Assembly: GCF_011174775.1 (NCBI RefSeq)
Contig: NZ_JAANHS010000001.1
Span: forward strand, 62,001 to 126,000
Direction: 5' to 3'
From: Rhodobacter calidifons
Lineage (GTDB): Bacteria > Pseudomonadota > Alphaproteobacteria > Rhodobacterales > Rhodobacteraceae
DNA length: 64,000 bases
The notes under the pieces are model-generated. The model had not been told where the DNA came from. It saw only the letters and a list, made by a program, of their open reading frames with translations, and searched no databases. The stretch's first letter is position 1. Every line of letters starts with the position of its first letter. Shown in pieces: positions 46,778 to 55,238 of this stretch. The position numbers and the translations under genes were made by a program.

Positions 46778-47191
46778 ATGGAAAACGTCATCCTCACCAT
46801 CCACCTGATCCTCGCGCTGCTTCTGATCGGCGTCGTGCTGCTGCAACGCTCCGAGGGCGGCGGGCTTGGCATGGGCGGGGGCGGCGGCACCATGTCTGCG
46901 CGCGGCGCGGCGACCGCGCTGACCAAGCTGACCTGGCTCTTCGCGGCGGCCTTCATCGTGACCTCGCTCATCCTGACGATCCTCGCCACCCGCGGCGGCG
47001 ATGGCGGTTCGGTCGTGGACAGCGCAACGACCACCGCGCCGGCGGACGGACCCGCAACCACCGCGCCCGCGACCGGCGGCGGCCTTGCCGGCACCGACCT
47101 GACCCTTCCCGGAATGATCACCGGCAGCGGGGGTGCGCCCGTCACCCCGCAGCGTGCGGACGAACCCGCCGCACCGGCCACCGGCAACTGA
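46778..47191 (+). CDS. secG: Preprotein translocase subunit SecG
   Basis: 137 residues. Two transmembrane helices (about 3-22 and 50-68) joined by LLQRSEGGGLGMGGGGGTMSARGAA, the conserved SecG loop, followed by an unusually long Ala/Thr/Pro/Gly-rich tail of about 65 residues, common in alphaproteobacterial SecG. Accessory subunit of the SecYEG channel. Upstream of pyrG. Confidence 0.9.
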   Translation: MENVILTIHLILALLLIGVVLLQRSEGGGLGMGGGGGTMSARGAATALTKLTWLFAAAFIVTSLILTILATRGGDGGSVVDSATTTAPADGPATTAPATGGGLAGTDLTLPGMITGSGGAPVTPQRADEPAAPATGN

Positions 47192-47259
47192 CCCACAACC
47201 GATTGCCGTCCCTTCCTGCCCTGCCCGCATGATCTAGCGGGCAAGGCGTTGCTAACCTG

Positions 47260-47333
47260 CACGGGAGCGGCTATAGCTCAACTCCCGTGGTGCCGCGATT
47301 CCACCCCATCCGAATCGCCGACAAACACGGGAG
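47260..47333 (+). promoter_or_regulatory. pyrG leader with mutually exclusive stems (candidate)
   Basis: Three 8-nt segments: CACGGGAG (47260-47267), CTCCCGTG (47282-47289) and CACGGGAG again (47326-47333). The middle one is exactly complementary to both others, so only one pairing can form. The third contains GGGAG (47329-47333), the Shine-Dalgarno of pyrG, 7 bases before the TTG start. Between the second and third lies another perfect stem, GCGATTC (47295-47301)/GAATCGC (47312-47318). The layout suggests a switch that hides or frees the ribosome site. No experiment or known family supports it yet. Confidence 0.5.
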
Positions 47334-47340
47334 TCCCGCC

Positions 47341-48984
47341 TTGGCGCGTTACATCTTCATCACCGGCGGCGTGGTTTCCTCTCTCGGCAAGGGGCTGGCC
47401 TCCGCCGCCCTCGGCGCGCTGCTCCAGGCCCGCGGCTACACCGTCCGCCTGCGCAAACTCGACCCCTATCTCAACGTGGACCCCGGCACGATGTCGCCCT
47501 TCGAACACGGCGAAGTCTTCGTGACCGACGACGGGGCCGAGACCGACCTCGACCTCGGCCACTACGAACGCTTCACCGGCGTCCATGCACGGACCACCGA
47601 CTCGATCTCCTCCGGCCGCATCTATTCCAATGTCCTGGAAAAGGAGCGTCGCGGCGACTATCTGGGCAAAACCATCCAGGTCATTCCCCACGTCACCAAC
47701 GAGATCAAGGACTTCCTCCGCATCGGCGAAGACGAGGTCGACTTCATGCTGTGCGAGATCGGCGGCACCGTCGGCGATATCGAGGGGCTCCCGTTCTTCG
47801 AAGCCATCCGCCAGTTCATCCACGAACGCCCGCGCGGCCAGTCGATCCTGATGCACCTGACGCTCTTGCCCTACCTGGCCGCAAGCGGGGAACTCAAGAC
47901 CAAACCCACCCAGCACTCGGTCAAGGAACTCCAGTCCATCGGCCTCGCCCCCGATGTCCTCGTCTGCCGCAGCGAACACCCGATCCCGGACCGCGAGCGG
48001 GAAAAGATCGCCCTCTTCTGCAACGTCCGCAAGGAACATGTCATCCCGGCCTACGACCTGAAGACGATCTACGAGGCCCCGCTGGCCTATCACCACGCAG
48101 GGTTGGACCAGGCCGTCCTCGACGCCTTCGGCATCACGCCTGCGCCCAAGCCCAACCTTGCCCGATGGGAGGACGTGATGGACCGTATCACCCACCCCGA
48201 GGGCGAGGTCCGCATCGCCGTCGTCGGCAAATACACCCAGCTGGAAGACGCCTACAAATCCATCGCCGAGGCGCTGACCCACGGCGGCATGGCAAACCGC
48301 ACCAGGGTCCGCGCCGAATGGATCGACGCCGAGATCTTCGAGCGCGAGGATCCCGCGCCCTATCTGGAAAACTTCCACGCGATCCTTGTCCCCGGCGGTT
48401 TCGGCGAACGCGGCACCGAAGGCAAGATCCGCGCCGCGACCTTCGCGCGGGAAAAGAAGATCCCCTATCTGGGCATCTGCCTCGGCATGCAGATGGCGGT
48501 GATCGAGGCCGCGCGGAACCTTGTGGGCGTGAAGAACGCGGGCTCCGAGGAATTCGACCACGAGGCGGGTGAAAAGCGTTTCACTCCGGTGGTCTATCAC
48601 CTGAAGGAATGGATCCAGGGCAACCACACCGTCCGCCGCAAGGCCGACGACGCGAAGGGCGGCACCATGCGCCTTGGCGCCTATACCGCGAACCTCAAGG
48701 AGGGCTCGAAGGTCGCGCAGGTCTATGGCACGACCGTGATCGAGGAACGCCACCGCCACCGCTATGAGGTGGACATCCAGTATCGCGAGGACCTGGAGAA
48801 ATGCGGCCTGATCTTCAGCGGCATGTCTCCCGACGGTCGCCTGCCCGAGATCGTCGAGGTCAAGGACCATCCCTGGTTCATCGGCGTCCAGTTCCACCCG
48901 GAACTGAAGTCCAAACCCTTCGCGCCGCATCCGCTGTTCGCGGATTTCGTGCGGGCGGCGGTAGAGGTGTCGCGGCTGGTCTAG
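47341..48984 (+). CDS. pyrG: CTP synthase
   Basis: 547 residues. Aminates UTP to CTP with glutamine. Synthetase domain starts [17 protein letters not shown] (P-loop SSLGKG), with [39 protein letters not shown]; the glutamine amidotransferase domain has nucleophile Cys380 (GICLGMQ) and GVQFHPE. I choose the TTG at 47341: the family N-terminus falls exactly there and GGGAG lies 7 bases upstream; an ATG or GTG 18 codons earlier would add unrelated residues. The leader at 47260-47333 may regulate translation. Confidence 0.95.
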   Translation: MARYIFITGGVVSSLGKGLASAALGALLQARGYTVRLRKLDPYLNVDPGTMSPFEHGEVFVTDDGAETDLDLGHYERFTGVHARTTDSISSGRIYSNVLEKERRGDYLGKTIQVIPHVTNEIKDFLRIGEDEVDFMLCEIGGTVGDIEGLPFFEAIRQFIHERPRGQSILMHLTLLPYLAASGELKTKPTQHSVKELQSIGLAPDVLVCRSEHPIPDREREKIALFCNVRKEHVIPAYDLKTIYEAPLAYHHAGLDQAVLDAFGITPAPKPNLARWEDVMDRITHPEGEVRIAVVGKYTQLEDAYKSIAEALTHGGMANRTRVRAEWIDAEIFEREDPAPYLENFHAILVPGGFGERGTEGKIRAATFAREKKIPYLGICLGMQMAVIEAARNLVGVKNAGSEEFDHEAGEKRFTPVVYHLKEWIQGNHTVRRKADDAKGGTMRLGAYTANLKEGSKVAQVYGTTVIEERHRHRYEVDIQYREDLEKCGLIFSGMSPDGRLPEIVEVKDHPWFIGVQFHPELKSKPFAPHPLFADFVRAAVEVSRLV

Positions 48985-49180
48985 GCAGCCGCCGCAAGCG
49001 GTCAAACCCGGTTCGGGTGCCGCCGCGCACTTTCGCGCAAGCGAGGATCGGACCGGACGGACCGGACAAAGTCGTGCCCTGCCCCCTGTACCGCAGCAAA
49101 GCCCGCCCCGAGGCCTCCCGGCCCCGGTTGCAGCCGGCCCAGCCGCGACGCATAGTCCGTCGCAGCTGTAGGAGCCCAGC

Positions 49181-50026
49181 ATGCGCCTTTCCCTTGTCGT
49201 CATGGCCTACCGGCAGGAAGCCTTCATCGCCGAGACCGTGGCCGCCGCTCTGGCGCAGGATCACCCGGATCTCGAGATCGTCCTCAGCGACGACGCCTCG
49301 CCCGACGCCACCTTCCGCATCATGTCCGACATGGCCGCAGCCTATGCCGGGCCGCACCGGATCGTCCTGAACCGCAATCCGCAGAACCTGGGGCTGATCG
49401 GCCATGTAAACCGGCTGTTCGACCTCGTGACCTCGGACTGGCTGATCTACAACGCCGGCGACGACATCTCGGAACCGCATCGCGCCCGCGTCATCGCCGA
49501 GGCCATCGCGCGGGACGATCCGCGCTATGTCTATTCCAACGTGACCGACCTCGATGCCTCGGGCGCGGCGCTTGCCCGGCAGCGGACCAGAACGAGGCCC
49601 GCCGCGCTCCAGCAGAAGTCCCTGCCCGAGCTGGCGAAGGCCGTCTCGCATGCGCTGGGTGCCAGCAGCGCCTGGCATCGCGTCCTGTTCGACCGCTTCG
49701 GGCCGATCACCGAGACCGAGGTCTTCGAGGACCAGGTGCTGATGTTCCGCGCCCGGCTTCTGGGCAGCGTGACCTATCTGGACGACCGCCTGCTGCGCTA
49801 TCGCCGCAGCATCGGCCTGTCGTTCCAGTCCAAGGAGGACCAGGTCCGCAAGCTGCGGCAGGATCTTGCGATCATGCGGCAGCGGCGGGCGGATGTGCTG
49901 CGCCATTGTCCGGACCGGCGCGACATCCTGAAGGCCATCGCCCGCAAGGAGGAGCGCCGGCAGCGCGCGCTGGACGATGTTCTGGCCGGTCGGCAGATCG
50001 AGGATCCCGAGGGCGAGGACGCCTGA
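49181..50026 (+). CDS. Family 2 (GT-A) glycosyltransferase
   Basis: 281 residues. MRLSLVVMAYRQEAFIAETV and VLSDDASPDATF are the nucleotide-sugar-binding start of GT2 enzymes; YNAGDD supplies the metal-binding Asp pair (DxD equivalent), and TEVFEDQVLMFRA resembles the acceptor-side ED motif. No membrane segment. Transfers a sugar to an unknown acceptor; isolated from the other glycan genes in the window. RBS AGGAG about 8 bases upstream of the ATG. Confidence 0.83.
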   Translation: MRLSLVVMAYRQEAFIAETVAAALAQDHPDLEIVLSDDASPDATFRIMSDMAAAYAGPHRIVLNRNPQNLGLIGHVNRLFDLVTSDWLIYNAGDDISEPHRARVIAEAIARDDPRYVYSNVTDLDASGAALARQRTRTRPAALQQKSLPELAKAVSHALGASSAWHRVLFDRFGPITETEVFEDQVLMFRARLLGSVTYLDDRLLRYRRSIGLSFQSKEDQVRKLRQDLAIMRQRRADVLRHCPDRRDILKAIARKEERRQRALDDVLAGRQIEDPEGEDA

Positions 50027-50035
50027 GCCCCGGGG

Positions 50036-50695
50036 CTAACCCAGCATGCCAAGGACCATGGGCTCGACCTGGTGCCAGCCCTCCCACATCATCTTCAGCG
50101 CGACGTAAAGGATGATGAACAGCCCGACATAGGCGATCCAGCGATGGCGATTCAGCAGGTTGGCGATGAAGCTTGCCGCCAGCCCCATGAGCGCGACCGA
50201 CAGGATCAGCCCGATCGCCATGACCGTCGGATGGTCATGCGCGGCCCCGGCCACCGCGAGCACATTGTCCAGGCTCATCGACACGTCGGCAATCACGATC
50301 TGGGTCGCGGCCTGGGCAAAGGTCTTGCGCGGGGCGGCGGCGACGATGGTGCCGTCGGCATTCAGATCGGCCTCGGCCAGCGCCTCGACCGCGGCATGTT
50401 CCTCGGCATGGCTGGTCTGCAACTCGCGCCACATCTTCCAGCAGACCCACAGCAGCAAGAGCCCGCCCACCAGAAGCAGGCCGATGATCTCCAAGAGTTG
50501 CGTCGTCGCCAGGGCAAAGCCGATGCGCATGATGGTGGCCGCGATGATCCCGACCAGGATCGCCTTGCGGCGCTGGTCCTTCGGCAGCCCGGCGGCGGCA
50601 AGCCCGATCACGATGGCGTTGTCGCCCGCCAGCACCAGGTCGATCCCGATGACCTGCATCAGGGCGACGAACCCTTGGTAGGTGAAGATTTCCAT
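50036..50695 (-). CDS. TerC-family integral membrane protein (YjbE-like)
   Basis: 219 residues with about seven hydrophobic helices and the TerC hallmarks LVLAGDNAIVIGLA and DVSMSLDNVLAVAGAA, whose Asp/Asn residues are thought to handle metal ions. The family is linked to manganese export and to metalation of secreted proteins, not only tellurite resistance. It is divergent from rlmJ and convergent with the GT2 gene. Confidence 0.87.
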   Translation of the reverse strand: MEIFTYQGFVALMQVIGIDLVLAGDNAIVIGLAAAGLPKDQRRKAILVGIIAATIMRIGFALATTQLLEIIGLLLVGGLLLLWVCWKMWRELQTSHAEEHAAVEALAEADLNADGTIVAAAPRKTFAQAATQIVIADVSMSLDNVLAVAGAAHDHPTVMAIGLILSVALMGLAASFIANLLNRHRWIAYVGLFIILYVALKMMWEGWHQVEPMVLGMLG

Positions 50696-50798
50696 GGCAG
50701 CTCCCGCATCGCCCCCGCGCCGCTCCTACGCCCATCCCGAACGCCCCGCAAGCTGGCCGGAGCTTCCCAAGCGGGCGAAAGCCGGCTAGGGCAGAGGG

Positions 50799-51596
50799 AT
50801 GCTTTCCTACCAGCACCTCTACCACGCCGGAAACCTTGCGGATGTCCACAAGCACGCCGCTCTGGCATGGGCGCTGGACTACCTGACCCGCAAGGACAAG
50901 CCGCTGACCTATATCGAGACCCATGCCGGGCGCGGGCTCTATGACCTGTCGGCGGACGAGGCGGTGAAGACCGGCGAAGCCGCGGCGGGGATCGCGCGGG
51001 CCGAACCGCTGTTTCCGCCCGATCACCCCTACCGGCTGCGGCTGGACGAGGCGCGGGCGCAATATGGCGCGCGGGTCTATCCCGGCTCGCCCCTGATCGC
51101 GGCCCTGGGGCTGCGCGAGACCGATACGCTCCACCTGGCCGAGCTGCACCCGCAGGAACATGCCGCCCTGGCGGCGGCTGCAAGGGACTGGGGCGCGCAT
51201 GTTCACCGGAAGGACGGCTTCGAGCTGGCCCTTGCCCTGACGCCCCCCACCCCGCGCCGGGGGCTGATGCTGATCGACCCCTCCTACGAGGTGAAGGCGG
51301 ATTACGCGGCGATCCCGCAGCATATGGCGCAGATCCATCGCAAGTGGAACGTGGGCGTGCTGATCCTGTGGTATCCGATCCTGAAGGGCGGTGCCCACGG
51401 GCCGATGCTGCGGGCGCTGGAGACGGCCTTCCCCGACGGGCTGCGCCACGAGCTGCGCTTTCCCCCGGCGCGCGCGGGGCACCGGATGGAGGGCTCGGGC
51501 CTGTTCACCGTCAACCCGCCCTATGGTCTCGCCGGGGAACTGGCCGCGATCGCGACCCGCTTTGCCCGGCTTTCCAATTCGGCCGCAAAGCCCTAG
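50799..51596 (+). CDS. rlmJ: 23S rRNA (adenine(2030)-N6)-methyltransferase
   Basis: 265 residues. YQHLYHAGNLADVHKHAAL at the start, YIETHAGRGLYDL (SAM-binding) and the catalytic LIDPSYEVK (DPPY-type motif in the form DPSY) identify RlmJ, as does GSGLFTVNPPYGL near the C-terminus. Methylates A2030 of 23S rRNA. TerB-like gene follows after 9 bases. Confidence 0.92.
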   Translation: MLSYQHLYHAGNLADVHKHAALAWALDYLTRKDKPLTYIETHAGRGLYDLSADEAVKTGEAAAGIARAEPLFPPDHPYRLRLDEARAQYGARVYPGSPLIAALGLRETDTLHLAELHPQEHAALAAAARDWGAHVHRKDGFELALALTPPTPRRGLMLIDPSYEVKADYAAIPQHMAQIHRKWNVGVLILWYPILKGGAHGPMLRALETAFPDGLRHELRFPPARAGHRMEGSGLFTVNPPYGLAGELAAIATRFARLSNSAAKP

Positions 51597-51605
51597 GTTC
51601 AGGGG

Positions 51606-52040
51606 ATGATCGACCTTCTCCGCCGCCTTCTGGCCCCCGAACCCGCGCCCCTGCCGGAACCCGATGCCCGGCTGGCCCTAGCCACGCTTCTGGTCCGCGT
51701 CGCCCGCACCGACGGGCTTTATGCCGCCGAAGAGGTCGAACGGATCGACCGTGTGCTGTCACGCCGCTATGGGCTGGATCCCTTCGCCACCGCGCGGCTG
51801 CGGAGCGAGGCCGAGGCGCTGGAGGCCGAGGCCCCCGATACCGTCCGCTTCACCCGCGCGCTGAAGGACGCGGTGCCGCTGGAGGACCGGGCCGAGCTGA
51901 TGACCGCGCTCTGGTCGGTGGCGCTGGCCGACGGCCTGCGCGAGGCGCATGAGGACCGGCTGATGCGGCTGGTGGCCAACCTTCTGGGCCTGACCGATGT
52001 CGAATCCTCGCTGGCGCGGCAGCGGGCCGAACGCGAATGA
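51606..52040 (+). CDS. TerB-family protein
   Basis: 144 residues, all-helical. LATLLVRVARTDGLYAAEEVERI and LWSVALADGLREAHEDRLMRLVANLLGL form the two pseudo-repeats with conserved Asp/Glu of the TerB fold (metal-binding, linked in other genomes to tellurite response and membrane stress). It is compact and common in alphaproteobacteria without other ter genes. Overlaps the next gene by 4 bases. Confidence 0.83.
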   Translation: MIDLLRRLLAPEPAPLPEPDARLALATLLVRVARTDGLYAAEEVERIDRVLSRRYGLDPFATARLRSEAEALEAEAPDTVRFTRALKDAVPLEDRAELMTALWSVALADGLREAHEDRLMRLVANLLGLTDVESSLARQRAERE

Positions 52041-52807
52041 TCGCAAGCCTGGGAATGTACGACTTCGGTCCGGCACAGGGCGCGAATGACCGGCTCTGGT
52101 CGCTGATCCGCGCGGGACTTCGGGCGCGGGGCATCGCCGCACCCGAGACGCTGACCCGCGGCGAACGGGCCTACTGGGAGGCCTGGACCGCGCCCGATCT
52201 CGTGCTGTCGCAGACCTGCGGCTATCCGTTCCGCGCCCGGCTGCATGACCGCGTGACCTATGTCGGCACGCCGGACTACGGGGTCGAGGGCTGCGCGCCG
52301 GGGCACTACCGCTCGGTCTTCGTCGCCCGCCCCGACGACCCGCGCCGCGACCTGGCCGATTTCGACGGCGCGAGGCTGGCCTATAACGAACCCCTGTCGC
52401 AATCCGGCTGGGCCGCGCCGCAGACCCATGCGGCACGGCTGGGGCTGCGCCTTCTGCCCGGAGTGCAGACCGGCGGGCACCGGCTGTCGGCGCAGGCGGT
52501 GGCCGAGGGCCGCGCCGACATCGCCGCGCTGGACGCAGTGACCCATGCGCTGCTCTGCGATCTCGACCCGCAGGTCGCCGGCCTGCGCGTGGTGGCTCTG
52601 ACCGACCCGACCCCGGGCCTGCCCTTCATCACCGCAGCCGGCCGCGACCCTGCGCCGATCCACGATGCGGTCGCCGAAGCCATCGTCTCGCTATCGCCCG
52701 CCGATCGCGCCACGCTGCGGCTGAAGGGCTTCGTGCGCCTGGCCGTGGCCGATTACCTTGCGGTGCCCGATCCGCCATCGCCCGGGCAGATTGCCGCGAC
52801 GATCTGA
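52037..52807 (+). CDS. PhnD-like phosphate/phosphonate-type binding protein domain, no signal peptide
   Basis: 256 residues. The type 2 periplasmic-binding fold of the PhnD family is recognisable (SLGMYDFGPAQGANDRLWSLIRAGL, LVLSQTCGYPFRARL, ARLAYNEPLSQSGWAAPQTHAARLG, GRADIAALDAVTHALL). Unlike transport proteins it lacks a signal peptide and has no permease or ATPase partner in phase, so it may act as a cytoplasmic sensor or enzyme-like domain. It overlaps the TerB-like gene by 4 bases (ATGA). Confidence 0.8.
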   Translation: MIASLGMYDFGPAQGANDRLWSLIRAGLRARGIAAPETLTRGERAYWEAWTAPDLVLSQTCGYPFRARLHDRVTYVGTPDYGVEGCAPGHYRSVFVARPDDPRRDLADFDGARLAYNEPLSQSGWAAPQTHAARLGLRLLPGVQTGGHRLSAQAVAEGRADIAALDAVTHALLCDLDPQVAGLRVVALTDPTPGLPFITAAGRDPAPIHDAVAEAIVSLSPADRATLRLKGFVRLAVADYLAVPDPPSPGQIAATI

Positions 52808-52848
52808 CCAAATCGCCACCGGCGCGCCCCCGATCCGGCCAAATCGCC
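52808..52848. promoter_or_regulatory. Direct repeat upstream of the amino-acid ABC operon
   Basis: The decamer CCAAATCGCC occurs at 52808-52817 and 52839-52848, 31 bases apart (about three helical turns) and about 60 bases before the first ABC gene. This spacing puts both copies on the same face of the helix, as for a dimeric activator or repressor. It may be an operator; no regulator is known. Confidence 0.4.
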
Positions 52849-52908
52849 GTTGCATTGCCCGGGAATCTGATTCCTACTGCCTGATCATACCGCTTTGCAC
52901 AGAGAGCC

Positions 52909-53688
52909 ATGCCCGACCCAACCGACACTCCGGTCATCGAGATCCGCGATCTGCACAAGCGCTACGGCCCGCTGGAAGTCCTGAAAGGGGTCGATCTCGT
53001 CGCGCCGCGCGGGCATGTGGTGTCGCTGATCGGATCGTCGGGCTCGGGCAAGTCCACGCTTCTGCGCTGCTGCAACCTGCTGGAGGACAGCCAGCAGGGC
53101 GAGATCCGCTTCGAAGGCGAGGCCGTGCGCTGGCGGGGCGAGGGTCTGGCCCGCCACCCCGCCGACCGCGATCAGGTCACGCGCATCCGCACCAATCTGT
53201 CGATGGTGTTCCAGCAGTTCAATCTCTGGGCGCATATGACCATCCTTCAGAACGTGATGGAGGCGCCGATCACCGTGCTGAAACGCGACCCGAAAGAGGT
53301 CGAGGCCAGGGCGCGGGAGTATCTGGCCAAGGTGGGCATCGGCGACAAGGCCGATGCCTGGCCGGCCCAGCTGTCCGGCGGCCAGCAGCAGCGCGCAGCC
53401 ATCGCCCGGGCGCTGTGCATGGAGCCCCGCGCGCTCCTGTTCGACGAGCCGACCTCGGCGCTGGACCCCGAACTGGAGCAGGAAGTGGTCAAGGTCATCA
53501 AGGCGCTGGCCGACGAGGGGCGGACGATGCTGCTGGTCACGCATGACATGAAGCTGGCGGCGGACTGTTCCGATCATGTCGTGTTCCTGCATCAGGGCCG
53601 GATCGAGGAGGAAGGCCCGCCCGCGGCCCTGTTCGGCAATCCGCAAAGCGAACGGTTGCGCGGGTTCCTTTCGGCGACGGCAGGCTGA
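52909..53688 (+). CDS. Polar amino acid-type ABC transporter ATP-binding protein
   Basis: 259 residues. Walker [10 protein letters not shown] (42-50), Q-loop [12 protein letters not shown], signature LSGGQQQR (155-162), Walker B LLFDEP (176-181) and the D-loop SALDPE. HisP/OccP/GlnQ branch, which serves basic or polar amino acids and opines. First gene of an operon with two binding proteins and two permeases; its stop overlaps the next start by one base. Confidence 0.9.
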   Translation: MPDPTDTPVIEIRDLHKRYGPLEVLKGVDLVAPRGHVVSLIGSSGSGKSTLLRCCNLLEDSQQGEIRFEGEAVRWRGEGLARHPADRDQVTRIRTNLSMVFQQFNLWAHMTILQNVMEAPITVLKRDPKEVEARAREYLAKVGIGDKADAWPAQLSGGQQQRAAIARALCMEPRALLFDEPTSALDPELEQEVVKVIKALADEGRTMLLVTHDMKLAADCSDHVVFLHQGRIEEEGPPAALFGNPQSERLRGFLSATAG

Positions 53689-54395
53689 TGGCCTGTGCGG
53701 GGGCCATTGCCTCGGTGGTTGCCGGGCTGGTGCTGGCCGCGTCCGGGCCGGTGGTGATCGGCACGGACGCGCCCTTCCCGGCCTATACCTACCTGGACGA
53801 GGCCGGCGTCATCACCGGCTTCGAACGCGACGTGATGGATCAGGTCTGCGCCCGGGCCGCCCTGTCCTGCACCTGGGAGCTTGCGTATTTCGACCAGCTG
53901 ATCCCGGGCGTCATGTCGGGGCGTTTCGACGTGGTGCTGGGCGGCATGGCCGTGACCGACGACCGCCGCGCGCTGGTCGATTTCACAACCCCCTACCACG
54001 GCACCGATCCCGAGGAATGGTACATCGGCCCGCCCGGCGCCCCGCTGCCCGCGATGACCGAAGTGGCCGTGCAGTCGGGCACCGTGCACGAGGCGCATCT
54101 GCGCCGGATGGGCTATCGCCATGTCGCCTTCCCGACCGAGCCGCAGGTGCTGGAAGCCGTGGTTTCGGGCCGGGTCGGCCTGGCGCTTGGCCCGTTCCAT
54201 TCCCGCCCCGACATCCACGAATTCATCGCGGCCGAGGGGCTGGAGTTCCTGTATCCCGAGATGATCCCGGACGACGGCGTGGCGATGGCCGTCTGCAAGG
54301 GCAATACCGAGCTTCTGGGCCGGCTGGATGGCGCTCTGGACGCGATGCGTCGCGACGGCACCCTTGCACGCCCGGAAAACCGCTGGTTCGAATGA
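53688..54395 (+). CDS. Periplasmic amino-acid-type binding protein, first copy
   Basis: 235 residues with a signal peptide (about 1-19). SBP_bac_3 fold: VVIGTDAPFPAYTYLDEAGVITGFERDVMDQVC, and GGMAVTDDRRALVDFTTPY, homologous to the next gene. Cys residues at about 49 and 56 align with those of the second binding protein and probably form a disulfide. It is shorter and more diverged than its neighbour, so it may have a different ligand or be an auxiliary sensor. Confidence 0.85.
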   Translation: MACAGAIASVVAGLVLAASGPVVIGTDAPFPAYTYLDEAGVITGFERDVMDQVCARAALSCTWELAYFDQLIPGVMSGRFDVVLGGMAVTDDRRALVDFTTPYHGTDPEEWYIGPPGAPLPAMTEVAVQSGTVHEAHLRRMGYRHVAFPTEPQVLEAVVSGRVGLALGPFHSRPDIHEFIAAEGLEFLYPEMIPDDGVAMAVCKGNTELLGRLDGALDAMRRDGTLARPENRWFE

Positions 54396-54432
54396 CCGGC
54401 ACGACAAGCATCCGACAATGGGGAGACCAAGG

Positions 54433-55185
54433 ATGAAACGACTACTGACCGCAACCGCACTCGTGGCCCTGGCAGGCGCCGCCCAGGCGCAGGACATCGT
54501 GCGTCTGGGGACCGAGGGCGCCTACCCGCCCTACAACTTCATCAACGACGCGGGCCAGGTTGCCGGCTTCGAGCGCGAACTCGGGGACGAGCTGTGCAAG
54601 CGTGCCGGCCTGACCTGCGAATGGGTGGTGAACGACTGGGACTCGATCATCCCGAACCTCCAGTCCGGCAACTATGACGTCATCATCGCCGGGATGAGCA
54701 TCACCGACGAACGCGAAGCGGTCATCGACTTCAGCCAGGGCTACCTGCCGCCCGCCGCCTCGGCCTATCTGGCGCTGTCGGCCGATGCCGACCTGATGTC
54801 GGGCCCGGTCGCGGCGCAGACCTCGACGATCCAGGCCGCCTTCGTGGCCGAGAACGGCATGCAGCTGGTGGAATACGCCACGCCCGAGGAAACCGTGGCG
54901 GCGGTGAAGAACGGCGAGGCGGTCGCGGTGCTGGCCGACAAGGACTATCTGGTGCCGATCGCGGCGGAATCGGGTGGCCAGCTGGTCCTGCTGGAGAAAG
55001 AGGAATCCATCGGCGGCGGCGTGGGCCTGGGCTTCCGGGAAAGCGACGATGATCTGCGCGCGAAGTTCGACGCGGCGATCAAGTCGATGAAATGCGACGG
55101 CACGCTGGACGCGATGATCACCAAGCCGGAATATTTCGGACCCGAGGCCAAGACCTGGGGCGATGCCGGCAAGGAAGGCTGCTGA
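54433..55185 (+). CDS. Periplasmic amino-acid-type binding protein, second copy
   Basis: 250 residues, signal peptide MKRLLTATALVALAGAAQA, then DIVRLGTEGAYPPYNFINDAGQVAGFERELGDELCKRAGLTC and GMSITDEREAVIDFSQGY, the standard SBP_bac_3 pattern (ArgT/HisJ/OccT-like). More canonical than the preceding gene and followed by a UUCG terminator-like hairpin, suggesting it is the highly expressed binding protein. Start at 54433 with AAGGATG context. Confidence 0.88.
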   Translation: MKRLLTATALVALAGAAQAQDIVRLGTEGAYPPYNFINDAGQVAGFERELGDELCKRAGLTCEWVVNDWDSIIPNLQSGNYDVIIAGMSITDEREAVIDFSQGYLPPAASAYLALSADADLMSGPVAAQTSTIQAAFVAENGMQLVEYATPEETVAAVKNGEAVAVLADKDYLVPIAAESGGQLVLLEKEESIGGGVGLGFRESDDDLRAKFDAAIKSMKCDGTLDAMITKPEYFGPEAKTWGDAGKEGC

Positions 55186-55195
55186 GACCTGATCC

Positions 55196-55217
55196 GGGCG
55201 GACCTTCGGGTCCGCCC
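55196..55217 (+). terminator. TTCG-loop hairpin after the binding-protein gene
   Basis: Perfect 9-bp stem GGGCGGACC/GGTCCGCCC around a TTCG tetraloop, followed by CTTTCC. It sits 10 bases after the stop codon of the second binding protein and 20 bases before the first permease gene. Such hairpins commonly stop part of transcription or protect the upstream message, making binding protein in excess over permease. Confidence 0.7.
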
Positions 55218-55238
55218 CTTTCCTGACGGGACCTGCGA

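Noticed and set aside
45716-47230. Long minus-strand frame spanning the purA-secG interval
   Set aside because: It is a stop-free antisense frame with low-complexity Arg/Gly content and conflicts with secG and the frameshifted gene.
47268-47320. tRNA-like fragments (TAGCTCA and a T-loop-like stretch) between secG and pyrG
   Set aside because: No acceptor stem, anticodon arm or CCA can be assembled; the pairing present is better explained as a pyrG leader.
50036-52040. TerC and TerB homologues 1 kb apart, as a tellurite-resistance system
   Set aside because: They are on opposite strands with rlmJ between them and no terD/terZ genes; both families are common alone in alphaproteobacteria.
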